Source: Pseudeuparius sepicola (lineage: Eukaryota; Arthropoda; Insecta; Coleoptera; Anthribidae). From it: 64,000 bases of DNA. The translations under genes and the position numbers were made by a program. The DNA lies in contig OY987298.1 in the NCBI GenBank assembly GCA_963920635.1, forward strand, positions 149,146,257-149,210,256. Reading direction: 5' to 3'. This document shows positions 34,889 to 45,435 of the stretch, piece by piece. The notes below the pieces were generated by a model. It saw only the letters and a program-made list of their open reading frames with translations. It did not search any database and was not told the origin of the DNA. Within the stretch, counting starts at the first letter, position 1. Each line of letters starts with the position of its first letter.

Positions 34889-35756
34889 GTTAATGGCCCG
34901 GAATTGTTTTTTTTTTATTTATTATTATTATTATTATTTCATTGTTCATGGGCATATTTAGTTATTAAGTATACTTAATAAAATTTAATTCAAAATTGTT
35001 TGAGATCTTTATTTTAATAAATAATAATAACATAATGATTTACAGCACAAAATTCATTGGGTAGTATAAATAAAACTTAAGCAAATGCTTTTATTTAAAA
35101 TTGTAAAAGAAAATATTATTAAAGATTTTGAATTAAGGGAAATATTTTCTTTGTAAATTTTCACTGCTTTCTTTTTACATAAAGGCGTATCAGATGGTCC
35201 AAAAAAATTTTAAAATTAATTATTCGGAAATAGTTAATTTTTTCAATTTTTTTTTTGAATTTTGAAGTCCTTATTTTTGTTCACATGGTTTATTAAGGTT
35301 TCCGATTAAGAAAACACTGTGTACATTAACTAACCTGTAAATGGTTTAAAAGTCAAATATTGTGGCAGCTGAAGTCTTCGTATTTTCAATTTGTCATAAA
35401 GTTTGGCAACGCTGTTATGCTGGTATCGATGACGTCAGGGTATAAATTAAATGAATAGGCTTTATCTAACATGTCACAGTGGTTTTCTGTTTTTTTTTTC
35501 CAAGGCATCCTAGATAATTCAACTTTATTGTCAACAAGAGCGGTATGTCAGTTTAAACATAAATTTTCCCACTATTTTAAATAATATTTGGGTACCTATG
35601 AGAGATCTCTTCTTTGTAAGTGTAAATAAAAATATGTTTTATTTAATTTCCAAAACACTCTAGATGATAATATGTTTGAGCCAAGAATAATGAATAATTG
35701 CAGAAAATGCAAATAGAGGCAAAACTATTGATTTTAGGTTATGTAGTTGCTTAAAC

Positions 35757-36618
35757 CTGGACCGACACTATATTAAAGACCCGAGCATGACGTCATAATT
35801 CATTGTTGTTTACAGATTGGGGTGGCGCCACTTGATGAAAAAATGATGACTTATTATAGGTTATAGGGGGGTATTCTGTGGTTATTGGTATGTCAGTTAC
35901 TGACGTTTGTCCCAAATTTTAAATATCCAGCTTTATTACGATTTGCTTTCTTTTTATGGTAACGAATTGTCTTTGCGTCCAGTATTTAGCAGTTTTATCC
36001 TATTAACACAGCTTTTATAGGTAGATTTGTTTGTGATAACATGAAATTTCCACGCACATGAAGAAGATGGTATGCACACTGCACAGACCATTAGGTGAAT
36101 TGCACAAGAATAAAGACTATTTTGGAATTATGGGATGATCTGATCTGATGACCAGCTGAAGAAGGGAAAATTCTAGATATTATTTTGGAAGAGTATTTTG
36201 TAACGTATGGAAGAATGAAAATAGAAAATTTTGTTTATAGCTCCAAAGGGAACCAATAGTCCATATAAAGAAGAAACTGAAAAATCGAATGTGTATGTGC
36301 TTTCACATACTACAACTAGCCATGGACTGCGTTTCAAACCAAAAGGTACCAAATACTCTTGCTTGCTTTTTAGACTCGCTTTTCCTAAGAAAATGTATGG
36401 AAATATGCCATGTGAACTTCTCAAATTAGATGGACATAACAAACAAATATTTTATTTTGAATATTAAATTCGTTGTAACAGACATATTTGCATGTTTTAT
36501 TATTTTATAAAAGATTCTGCAACAATGGTGTTTTAACATTAAACCACCGTGTAAATTTGCCAGTGGCGATCGCTTGAAACATTGTTATGCACGGGTCTTT
36601 AATATAGTGTTGGTCCAG
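35757..36618. mobile_element. Non-autonomous transposon, 862 bp
   Basis: Ends CTGGACC(G/A)ACACTATATT and inverse are followed inward by AAAGACCCG on both sides. CTTAAAC (35750-35756) and CTTAGAC (36619-36625) are an imperfect 7-bp target duplication. A plus-strand frame of about 78 codons at 36231 (VLSHTTTSHGLRF) is not recognised and probably not a gene. The terminal word recurs at 18731 and 25432. Confidence 0.7.
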
Positions 36619-36625
36619 CTTAGAC

Positions 36626-37194
36626 AAAGTCGACATACAATTTAGTAGAGAGTTTAATTTTAATACTATTTATAGGGCGTTCCATTTAAAAAATGAGTTT
36701 TTGATATTAATTTATTCATAAGAGAGTTGGAGACCAATCTTGGATCACCCTGTATAATCAATATGAAAATGACTGCCTTCTTAGAAGCATATAACCTTCC
36801 AACTATAACAAAGCAGGGACAAAATTTGAACTTTTGCAACTGTCTTGAAGTTAGGGAGAATTTTAACAACTCCCACAATAAATGTCAAAAATTTTAAAAA
36901 AGGTTGAATATCTCAGAAACTACGAGATTTATGTATGCAGTTCATTATATAAACTGACGTTAAAATTTTGCAAGGAATCCGAATATTACTTCATCGGGCA
37001 ACAATAAAAATTAAAATAATGTACAACTTGAGCAGTCACCTTGAAACTCAGGTTGCATGTGTTAGTGTTTTAATTATAATAACTAATTATAACTAATTAT
37101 GTATCTACGAGCTGTCCTAAACCGAAAACCATCCTTGCTATATTTATTACTAGATGGACAAATAAAGACATTATTTATATCTACTTGTGTTCTG
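36626..37194. other. Gene-free interval with transposon end
   Basis: GGGCGTTCCATTTAAAAA at 36676 and GGATCACCCTGTATAA at 36741 look like the ends of a very short element. Otherwise nothing was recognised. Confidence 0.4.
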
Positions 37195-37262
37195 TACCTG
37201 ATCAAAAATGTAATAGCACCAACTGAGCATTTGAAGGACTCTACACCTGTGACACTATGTTT
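37195..37262 (-). pseudogene. Downstream finger remnant of the fifth gene
   Basis: After the stop at 37263 the text continues as KHSVTGVESFKCSVGAITFL, a finger with one cysteine left. The family tail is gone. Confidence 0.55.
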
Positions 37263-38015
37263 TTATAGAGCTACTAAGGTAAAGCAAGTCTGGTGAATCG
37301 TCCTTCCATGTCTTCTAACATGGGCCTGTCTGTATGAACTATAATCGCAATTAGGGCACTTGTATGGCATGCACGAGGGGTCATTGTGAACTTCAGCTTT
37401 GTGCTTTCGCAACATCGGTCGACTATTAACTCTAAAAGAACACTTTTTGCAACTGAAGATAAGGCTTCCTTCATGTACCACCTTCACATGTCGTTTAAAA
37501 CATTGTTCATCAAAGGTATTATACTGACAGTGCAGACATTTAAAAGGTTTTATATCTTTGACTTCGTGTTCCTTATAGAGGTGTGCTCTGAATGTTGATC
37601 GACTTTTGCAAGAGTACTCACAGAATTGACAACTGAACAGAGTATGAACCTTCTTTTCATGTTTTCTGATAAGGTCCTTTCTGTATGAACTGTAGTCACA
37701 ATTGGGACACTTGTGTGGTTTGCACGAGGAGTCACCGTGAAACTCAGCTTGATGTTTTTTCAAAGCCGCTTCAGTACTTTCTTTGAAGGAACACTCTTTA
37801 CAACTGAAGTTTTCCTTGTGTTTCTGCCTCACATGCTTATTAAGGTTATGCTTAAGAAATGTATGGTATGGGCAGTGCGGACATTTCAGCGTTTGTTCGT
37901 TTTTGACTTTATGTTTCTCATAGAGGTGTGATTTGTTCGTTTGTTGACTAAAAGAACACTTTTTGCAACTGAAATCAAGGCTTCCCTCGTGTACCACTTT
38001 TACGTGCCTTTTAAA
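37263..38015 (-). pseudogene. Open continuation of the fifth zinc-finger exon beyond a TGA
   Basis: In the same frame as 38016-39105, 250 further codons are open and hold eight more fingers after the interrupted one, all with good spacing except one shortened finger (CSFSQQTNKSH). Here the third finger type is intact (CKECSFKES), whereas upstream modules have CKER. The clean frame says that the stop is recent or is bypassed. It is annotated separately because no standard translation would reach it. Confidence 0.75.
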
Positions 38016-39105
38016 TCATTCTTCCTCAAAGGTATTATACTGGCAGTGCAGACATTTAAAAGGTTTTATATCTTTGACTTCGTGTTCCTTATAGAGGTGT
38101 GCTCTGAATGTTGGTCGAGCTTTGCAAGAGTACTCACAGAATTGACAACTGAACAGAGTATGAACCTTCTTTTCGTGTATTCTGATGAGGTCCTTTCTGT
38201 ATGACCTATAGTCACACTTGGGACACTTGTGTAGTTTGTACGAGGAGTGACAGTGAAACTCAGATTGGTGTTTTTGCAAGGCCGCTTCAGTACTTTCTTT
38301 AAAGGAACGCTCTTTACAACTGAAGATTTCGTCGTGTTTCTGCCTCACATGCTTACCAAGGTTATGCTTAAGAAATGTACGGTATGGGCAGTGCGGACAT
38401 TTCAGCGATTGTTCGTCTTTGACTTCATGTTTCTCACAGAGGTGTGATTTGTTCGATTGTTGACTGAAAGAACACTTTTTGCAGCTGAAGTCAAGGCTTC
38501 CCTCGTGTACCACTTTTACATGCCTTTTAAAACATTCTTCCTCAAAGGTATTATACTGACAGTGCAGACATTTAAAAGGTTTTATATCTTTGACTTCATG
38601 TTCCTTATAGAGGTGTGCTCTGAATGTTGGTCGAGCTTTGCAAGAGTACTCACAGAAATGACAACTGAACAGAGTATGAACCTTCTTTTCATGTATTCTG
38701 ATGAGGTCCTTTCTGTATGACCTATAGTCACACTTGGGACACTTGTGTAGTTTGTACGAGGAGTGGCCATGAAACTCAGATTGGTGTTTTTGCAAGGCCG
38801 CTTCAGTATTTTCTTTGAAGGGACGCTCTTTACAACTGAAGTTTTCCTCGTGTTTCTGCCTCACATGCTTACCAAGGTTACGCTTAAGAAATGTACGGTA
38901 TGGACAGTGCGGACACTTTAGCGATTGTTCGACTTTGACTTCATGTTCCTTATAGAGGTGTGATTTGTCCTTGCAAGAGTAATTATTGCTAAATTCGCAG
39001 CTAAATGATTTAGGAGTATATACTCTCTTTTTGTGCTTTTTGACTAAATTGCCGTCACAAGTAGTATCCCCAGCATCTCCATCCTGATTCTCATTGTGAA
39101 GGTCA
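38016..39105 (-). CDS. C2H2 zinc-finger protein, about 12 fingers, nonsense-truncated
   Basis: The exon opens after TTTTGCAG (39106-39109) in family phase: leader SDLHNENQDGDAGD, a damaged first finger (CEFSNNYSC), then modules of six fingers. The module length is 516 bp (172 codons), with boundaries near 38955, 38439 and 37923 marked by GAGGTGTGATTTGT. Two fingers have CKER in place of CxxC, and one type is contracted to C-x2-C-x9-H. The frame stops at TGA (38016-38018), where sister modules have TGT for cysteine in EEECFKRH. The protein as read would end inside a finger. Confidence 0.8.
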
Positions 39106-39169
39106 CTGCAAAAGAAGACACTATTATTCTTCCATAAACAGTTTATTATTGACAAACTAATAGTACAAG

Positions 39170-40632
39170 GACTTTTGAGGAAAAAAAAACAATGCAATAA
39201 AAAACTAAGGAACTAGCAGAGCTAGAACAAAGGTTAAATGGGGAAAGAATTGCAGTTTTGAATGCTAAATCTAATGCCCCTTTTGGATTTTTAAAAAAGT
39301 TCATGGCTCACTAGATATTTTGAAAAGAGTGATTTTTTGCTATTTCATCAGATCTCTGTAGCTCCGTTATTTCTGATTATACAGAAAAACTGTAGAGACA
39401 AAAATTGTAGATAATCTTGGCCTTAATAAGATAATCTTATCCAATTTTTTGTGTTGTTTGTGCTTTTGGAGATATGACATAAACTTGTGTTTTTTAAATG
39501 TAAATCATAGTTGGCTGTGGCCTTATCAAATCGGCCATTTTTTGAGCTTTCCAAAAATATATTACTCGGCATAGTTATTATAAAAAATAAAATAGCTCTG
39601 GCTAATTTTCTGATTTTTTTAAATTTTCACATAGTCAGCCATGGAATATTTTCATAATTACCTTCTATTTTATAATAAGACATACTTGAAACTTCAAATA
39701 TTTTATTTTAAGCTGTTAACAAAATGTAACAAGATAAAACAAAAATTATCATGATGGAGCTCCACCACATAATTATTTGCCCGTAAGAAATTACTTAGAT
39801 CAGCTCTATCCAAATAGTTGGATAGGGAGAAATAGACCTATTTTCTGGCAGCCCCAATCCCTCGATTTGTTTTGGATTTTGTTTTTGGGGGGAACAGTAC
39901 AAAATAAGGTATGAGGCAATTGTTGAATTAATAGCAGCTGTTTTAGAAGCAATTGCCAGTATTGACAGGTGCTCTCTAAGAAAGGCGACAAATTCAGTTT
40001 TAAAAAGATGCAATATTTGCATAAATAATATTAGTGGATTGTTTGAACACTTTTTTTATTTTAAAAGGTGACCTTTTAAAATAATAATAATTTGAATTTT
40101 AGTTTTTTTATTTTTGTTTTATTTTGTTACATTTTGTTACCAGCTAAAAACAAAATATTAGAAACTTTGAAGTATGTCTAATTACAAAATAGAACGTAAT
40201 TATGAAAATATTCCATGGCTGACTATGTGAAAATTTAAAATAAAATCAGAAAATTAGCCATAGCACTTTTATTTTTTATAATAACTATGCCGAGTATTAT
40301 ATCTTTGGAAAGCTTATGCCATATTTCAAAAATCACAAACAATCTAAAAAATTGGATTAGATTATCTTATTAAGTCCAAAATTATCTACAATTTTTGTCT
40401 TTACAGTTTTTCTGCATAATCAGAAATAACGGAGCTACAGAGATCTGATGAAATAGCAAAAAATCACTCTTTTCAAAATATCTAGTAAGCCATGAACTTT
40501 TTTAAAAATCCAAAAGGGGCATTAGATTGAGCATTCAAAACTGCAATTCTTTCCTCATTTAACCTTTGTTCTAGCTCTGCTAGTTTCCGAGATTCCCATA
40601 GTGGGCATTGAAAAAAACTCACCCAGTATATT
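39170..40632. mobile_element. Long inverted-repeat element holding a mariner fragment
   Basis: Arms of about 420 bp (from ACTAGCAGAGCTAGAACAAAGG near 39212 to the inverse near 40562, through TTTCTGATTATACAGAAAAACT) surround a core. The right edge reads ACTCACCCAGTATA, like other ends in the window. It sits in the region upstream of the fifth zinc-finger exon. The left edge is uncertain. Confidence 0.7.
39742..40072 (+). pseudogene. Mariner-like transposase C-terminal fragment
   Basis: HDGAPPHNYLPVRNYLDQLY, then WIGRNRPIFW and a damaged PQSLDL segment. After one frameshift comes YEAIVELIAAVLEAIASID and GLFEHF. This corresponds to the DGAPPH ... WPARSPDLTPLDFFLW ... FEHL end of mariner-type transposases. 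The third catalytic aspartate of PDL is present as LDL. Inactive. Confidence 0.8.
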
Positions 40633-42107
40633 CAAAACTCAAAATTACCATGCGTTGTGTGTATCTTCAGTGACTATTCTAAACAAAACTTGAAGAACAA
40701 GTAACATACAGTTAATAAATATTAAATAGTATATTATCACAGATTTATATAGTTAGATTATAAGTAAAAATGTAAGTTGCATACAAAATTTTCAATAATG
40801 TTTTTATTTGTTTTTGAAGATTTTAGGGGTAACATAGTTATTTACAAAATGTAGAATGCATAAGTGCGCTTTTTTGGTCTAGGAGGTTGTAAGAGTGGTG
40901 CATCCATTAGTAGATGGATGCAGCCTTATTTGAGACTGGGGACATATTTTCTTCCACATTTTTAATTGGAAGAAGCATACATTTTAGGAACTTACCAAGT
41001 AAACAGTAACTATGAACTGACAAAAATTGATAAATTTTAAATCTGTCATGTTCATGGCAATCTAGACATTAACCGAATATTTCTGTAATGATGCATTTCT
41101 ATTCAGCTTATAGACCATCAGATAGTGACAGATTTAGGTGCCCCATTTTCGCATACTAGCCTCGAAGAGGGTTGAAAAGTACATCGATGTTGAGTAGAAT
41201 GAAGGGAAATTTACGAGTGGCCCCTGGGGACAACATTGCTTTGAATGCTGATTGGAATAACCGCAAAATTGTAACTAGGGTAAATGGTCCACCAACACTT
41301 TTGTGGATTGTGGCTACAATAAAACATATATACAATAAAAAAGAGAAAAAGAGAAAAAACAATATAAAATTATATATTATATTATATGTATATTATTTTC
41401 TTCGATATCAGCTTCATTTTTCCTGAAATTTTCTGAAATGTAGTTGATTCTATTCTTTGCAAGTAATTTTGGGCAATCGTCGCCAAATATTTTTTGTGTG
41501 TTTTTGATCCCTCTGAAATGAAGAAGAATGAAATTATACAGAATGAAATTTTAAATCAATTGTTTTGTCCAGAACTTTATAACAGCAAAGTTGTTCTGCG
41601 TATAGAACAAGAAAACAGCCAACAAATTGATTAACTAATCTAATGCTAATGTTTTGACTTTCTAAAATCAAAGTCTTCCTCCGCGATCATCTAAAAGGTA
41701 TAGTAAAAACTAACATTGGTAAAACTGGCATAAATACATATAAAAACTCTACAAACAAGTTAAAAGAGTACAAAAACAAAACTAAACAAATGAAAATTAT
41801 ATAAACTATAACAAGAGAACTTTGATAAATAAAAAAAACGTCCAGAAATTGTCCATTTACATTTGTGTTCAGTATCCCTTTATTTATTGACTAACAACAT
41901 TCGTTTAGTTTTGCTTGTGTACTTTTTTATAACCTGAACATGCAGTTTTCACATCAGACCAAATATAACTTGATCTGTGGTTTTTGCCATATTTTAGATG
42001 CTGTAAGTAAGTCGAAACAATAATATTAAATGTGTAAATAATATTATTAAAAAAGTTTGTTGGCTTCTTTGTTACATTTGGAATAACTCCTGAAATATTA
42101 GTTTTTT
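40633..42107. other. Gene-free interval; decayed leader exon near 41420-41515
   Basis: Minus-strand sequence after the TTCTTCATTTCAG acceptor (about 41516) opens for about 39 codons (CPKLLAKNRINYISENF, RKNEADIE), a copy of the leader exon. The intron is swollen by unrelated sequence up to 42090, and its donor GTGAGT is reduced to GGAGTT. The frame at 41172-41426 on the plus strand is not recognised. Confidence 0.4.
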
Positions 42108-42238
42108 CAAACACTGAGCAAAGAAAAAAGCCTAAATTTAAAAGTGTTCTTTATTTCTAATAATTATAGAATCAAACACTGGACAAAGAAAAAATCCTAC
42201 ATTTAAAAATGTTATTTATTGCTAATAATTATAGAATA
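42108..42238. repeat. 65-bp tandem duplication
   Basis: CAAACACTG(A/G)... to AATAATTATAGAAT occurs twice with few changes (period 65). It duplicates part of the leader block. Confidence 0.8.
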
Positions 42239-43030
42239 GAGAACTAATTGATATAAGTTCGAGATAGTTTAGGTAAGTAATTAAATAAATATAGGATATG
42301 AGGTATATTGTCTTAAAATTTTAGCAATCTTTTTGTCATAAATGTTGTTGATTTTGGATCAGAGAAGATCTAAAAATAACTAAGCCGGTATTACCCTTGC
42401 CATTTTCTTGGTTAATAAATTGTACAATAAATTGTGCAAGAGTTTTTAACAAATATTTAATTAACCAAAAATTATCAAGATAATTTTCATAAAAAACTCG
42501 CCTGCTATACTCCAAGTCTTTTTTTATTTAATCACTAAATTCCTGCTCGAATGGCATGGAACGTACTTACATTACCTTACAGTGCAATGATTTTCACAAA
42601 ATATAAAATAACATAGAATTCTTATCCTACATTATAATAACATTTTAAATCGTTAATACTGAAAAGTAAAATATGTATCTACATACATACTAGACAAAAA
42701 AAGAAAGAGTAAGTTAACATTTCCTAGATAAAAAAAAAATAGAAAAGTTGTTTAGAATTAAAAAATACACCAGGATCTCAATATTTAGGGTAAAAAGCCA
42801 ACGTTGATTTTTTCATAATTTTTGAAGATAATTATTTGGCAAGACACTTAAATCATGGGCAGGGAAGTCCGCAATTAAAAAAATAATAAGTAATAAGAAT
42901 CAATCTATGGTAACTTTTATTTCTAAACAACTTTTCTTAGTAATACTTTTCCATAACCTTAAAATAAGCGTATTTTACTCATTATCATTTAATTTGTTTA
43001 TTTACTTTAATGCTTTAAAGACAGTATAAT
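42239..43030 (-). repeat. Intergenic and 3' flank blocks of the family
   Basis: It shares AATTGATATAAGTTCGAGAT and GGTATATTGTCTTAAAATT-like text with the upstream blocks, then AGAAAAGTTGTTTAGAATTA (42740) and TTTCTAAACAACTTTTCTTA (42920) of the 3' flank. No zinc-finger exon directly adjoins the flank here; the fold-back element intervenes. Confidence 0.55.
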
Positions 43031-43235
43031 ATATTTAAATCAGACATAAAATGAAGGTAAACACACTGCTCGGTGTGTTACCTACTGAGACATTGTCCGT
43101 AGTATTTACAAGCCGTCAGGCTGAGACAAAACATCTAAGGACGCCTTAACAATTTGTGATATTATAGAGTGATATCTGGCAAACGTTTACATTGGTTTCA
43201 TGTTGGAAATAAATATATAGAGAATATATAAATAT

Positions 43236-44315
43236 ACAGAGTGTCCCGTTTGGAATGGAGACAGCCCATAAAATTTTTTTCGTAAAGATAGGTCACAAAA
43301 CTCTACTTTGGTGCAAAATTTCAGATCTTAATCTCAATTTTCAAGGCCTACTACCATTTTTTTTAGTAAAAAATGTCAAAAATTATTTAGCCATTTTTTT
43401 ATTTAAAATCTGACATAACAGCGTTAATCAGGACACCCTAAAACCCCCACATACCAAATTTGAACAAAAAATATACAGGGAGTTCCATTCTGCAAGGTGT
43501 CAAAGTTGAGCAAAATAGGAATTTTAAAGGCATCTGGAAAGTCAAGTGTGCCATGGAATCCACTCAAAACAGTTGAATTGTCAACAGGACGACTGAAACT
43601 GTTGTTGTGTAAAGATCTAATACAAAAATATGCAGAGTGTATTTCTCTGGACCATATCAAAATACTGAATTTTTTTGAATTTTAAATCGAGTATATCAAA
43701 ACTGTAAGTCCATATGAATTATTAAGGTGGCTGGTGTGCCACAACAGGAAACGCACAGAAAATGTATCATCATAGATAAGGTCCCATAATTTAAATTGTT
43801 TTTTATTTGTTGGTTGGCATTTTGTAAAGAAATAAATTACTTTTGTGTTTTTTAATATTTTTTCAACAATTCCAGAGCACTCTTGACCAATATAAAGTTT
43901 CATAAAAATTCAATATTTTGAGATGGCCCAGAGAAAAATACCAACACTTTGAGTAGTCCTGTTGATCATTCAACTGTTTTGACGAGATTCCAGACTCGCT
44001 AGATGCCTTTAAAATTCCCGTTTTCCTCATCTTTGGAACTCTGTAGAATGGAACTTCCTGTATATTTTTTGTTCCAATTTGGTATGTGGGGGATTTTGAG
44101 TGTCCTGATTAACGCTGGTGTGTCAGATTTTAAATAAAAAAAATTGCAAAATCATTTTCGTAATTTTTACAAGAAAAAATTCTTAGTAGGCCTTGGAAAT
44201 TGAGATGAAGACTTGAAATTTTGCGCCAAGTTAAGAGTTTTGTGTGACCTATCTTTAGAAAAAAAAAAACGGCTAAAATCGGATGGAAAAATAAAAATTT
44301 TACGGGGCCACACTG
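43236..44315. mobile_element. Fold-back element, 1080 bp, TA target duplication
   Basis: Ends CAGAGTGTCCC and GGGCCACACTG lie between TA. The arms are about 450-500 bp, and internal words match inversely (CATTCTGCAAGGTGT-like, GGCATCTGGAAAGTC-like, CAGTTGAATTGTCAACAGGAC against GTCCTGTTGATCATTCAACTG). ACAGGGAGTTCCATTC inside suggests nesting of another end. No transposase. Confidence 0.8.
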
Positions 44316-44367
44316 TATAGAGGAGAATACAACAAAATGCCGTCAGTTGTTACCAAGAGAGATTAGA

Positions 44368-44457
44368 ACTTATGCTTCCGATGTACTTTTTCTATGTGCC
44401 GTCTAATTTGAGCATTATCTAAAGTGTGGTAGGCACAGTACGGACATTTGAGAGGCT
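44368..44457 (-). pseudogene. Out-of-frame finger of the sixth exon
   Basis: The text YCAYHTLDNAQIRRHIEKVH survives in another frame and then ends abruptly in unrelated sequence near 44368. The last finger and tail are lost. Confidence 0.7.
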
Positions 44458-45211
44458 CTACATTTTTTTTATATCATGTTTCTTATAGAGGTCTACTGTG
44501 AGTCCTAGTTGGTAACTGCAAGAGTACTCGCAGATTTTGCAACTAAATCCTGGCTTGGGGGCATGAACTCTCATTTCATGTTTGTTGACATTTCTCTTGT
44601 AGAATGATTTGTAGTCACAACTAGCACACTTGTATGGCATACATGAGGGATCACTATGAACCGCAAATTGATGCTTTTGCAAGGCTGCCATACTATTCGC
44701 TTTGAAAGAACACTTTTGGCAAGTGAAGTTTTTTTCGTGCATCAAGTTAATATGTCGTTTCAAATGCCCTTTATGAAATGTGTGAAAATCGCAATGCGAA
44801 CATTTGAAAGGGTCCCCATCTTTGACATTATGTTTCTTATAGAGGTGTGCTGTGAGTGTTGGTTGGGATTTGCAAGAGTACTCGCAGAATTTGCAAGAGT
44901 ACTTGCGGAATCGGCAACTGAAGTTTTCGTCATGTTTGAATCTCATGTGCTTTTTAAGGTTTCCACTAAAAAATGTATGATATGGACATTGTTGACATTT
45001 CAGCGGCTGCTCGTCTTTGATGTCATGGTTGTTATAGAGGTGTGATTTGTATGACTGTGAGTGTTTGCATGAGTACTGACAAAATTCACAACTAATCTGT
45101 CTTCTGGGAGCACGCACTTTCTTTTTGTGTTGTTTGGCTTGCTTCTTGTCTGAACTTTCATCGCAGATAGGACCTGCAGATTCAGCATCCTGATTTCCAT
45201 TATCAAGGACA
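44458..45211 (-). CDS. C2H2 zinc-finger protein, 6 intact fingers, frameshifted
   Basis: The exon opens after CTTTTCCAG (45212-45215) in family phase. Leader SVLDNGNQDAESAGPICDES, then a basic KQHKKKVRAPRRQ. Six fingers are complete. A 24-bp tandem duplication gives FSCRFRKYSCKFCEYSC, an extra half finger. The seventh finger has Asp for its first His (TVDLYKKH). A T run at 44463-44470 is two bases longer than expected and turns KDVEPL into KKM and a stop. Sister of 47994-48849. Several hits to conserved residues suggest relaxed selection. Confidence 0.75.
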
Positions 45212-45435
45212 CTGGAAAAGAAGACACTATTGTTAAATAAGAACATTTTCACGTAAATAAGGACTGTAAAAAATACACAAACAAGAATAATTTATATTAA
45301 TAGAGAATACATATGTTATGAGGCTTTTTGAATAAAAAATATAAAATTCAAAGCTGTATACTTATTTTATTGCATTTGTATCATATTGTATTTATTAAGT
45401 TTATTATCATATTTAATTCTGTTTTGTATAAGTAC

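Larger units (their letters stand above)
33240..35462. mobile_element. DDE transposon with 36-bp terminal repeats, internally palindromic
   Basis: Perfect terminal inverted repeats (AAGCCTATTCATTTAATTTA...GACGTCATCG and inverse) lie between TA dinucleotides (33238-33239, 35463-35464). The left part carries a broken transposase on the plus strand. Sequence at 34496-34888 is an inverted copy of 33663-34150, so the element is partly head-to-head. 2223 bp overall. Confidence 0.85.

Noticed and set aside
36231..36467. 78-codon frame in the 862-bp element
   Set aside because: No transposase motif or splice context; could be a relic but cannot be supported.
38016..38018. Selenocysteine at the TGA
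   Set aside because: Zinc-finger loops have no selenoprotein role, the position is not a redox site, and no SECIS-type element was evident downstream.
41172..41426. 84-codon plus-strand frame
   Set aside because: Unrecognised, ends in low-complexity lysine/asparagine and lies between leader relics; not supported as a gene.
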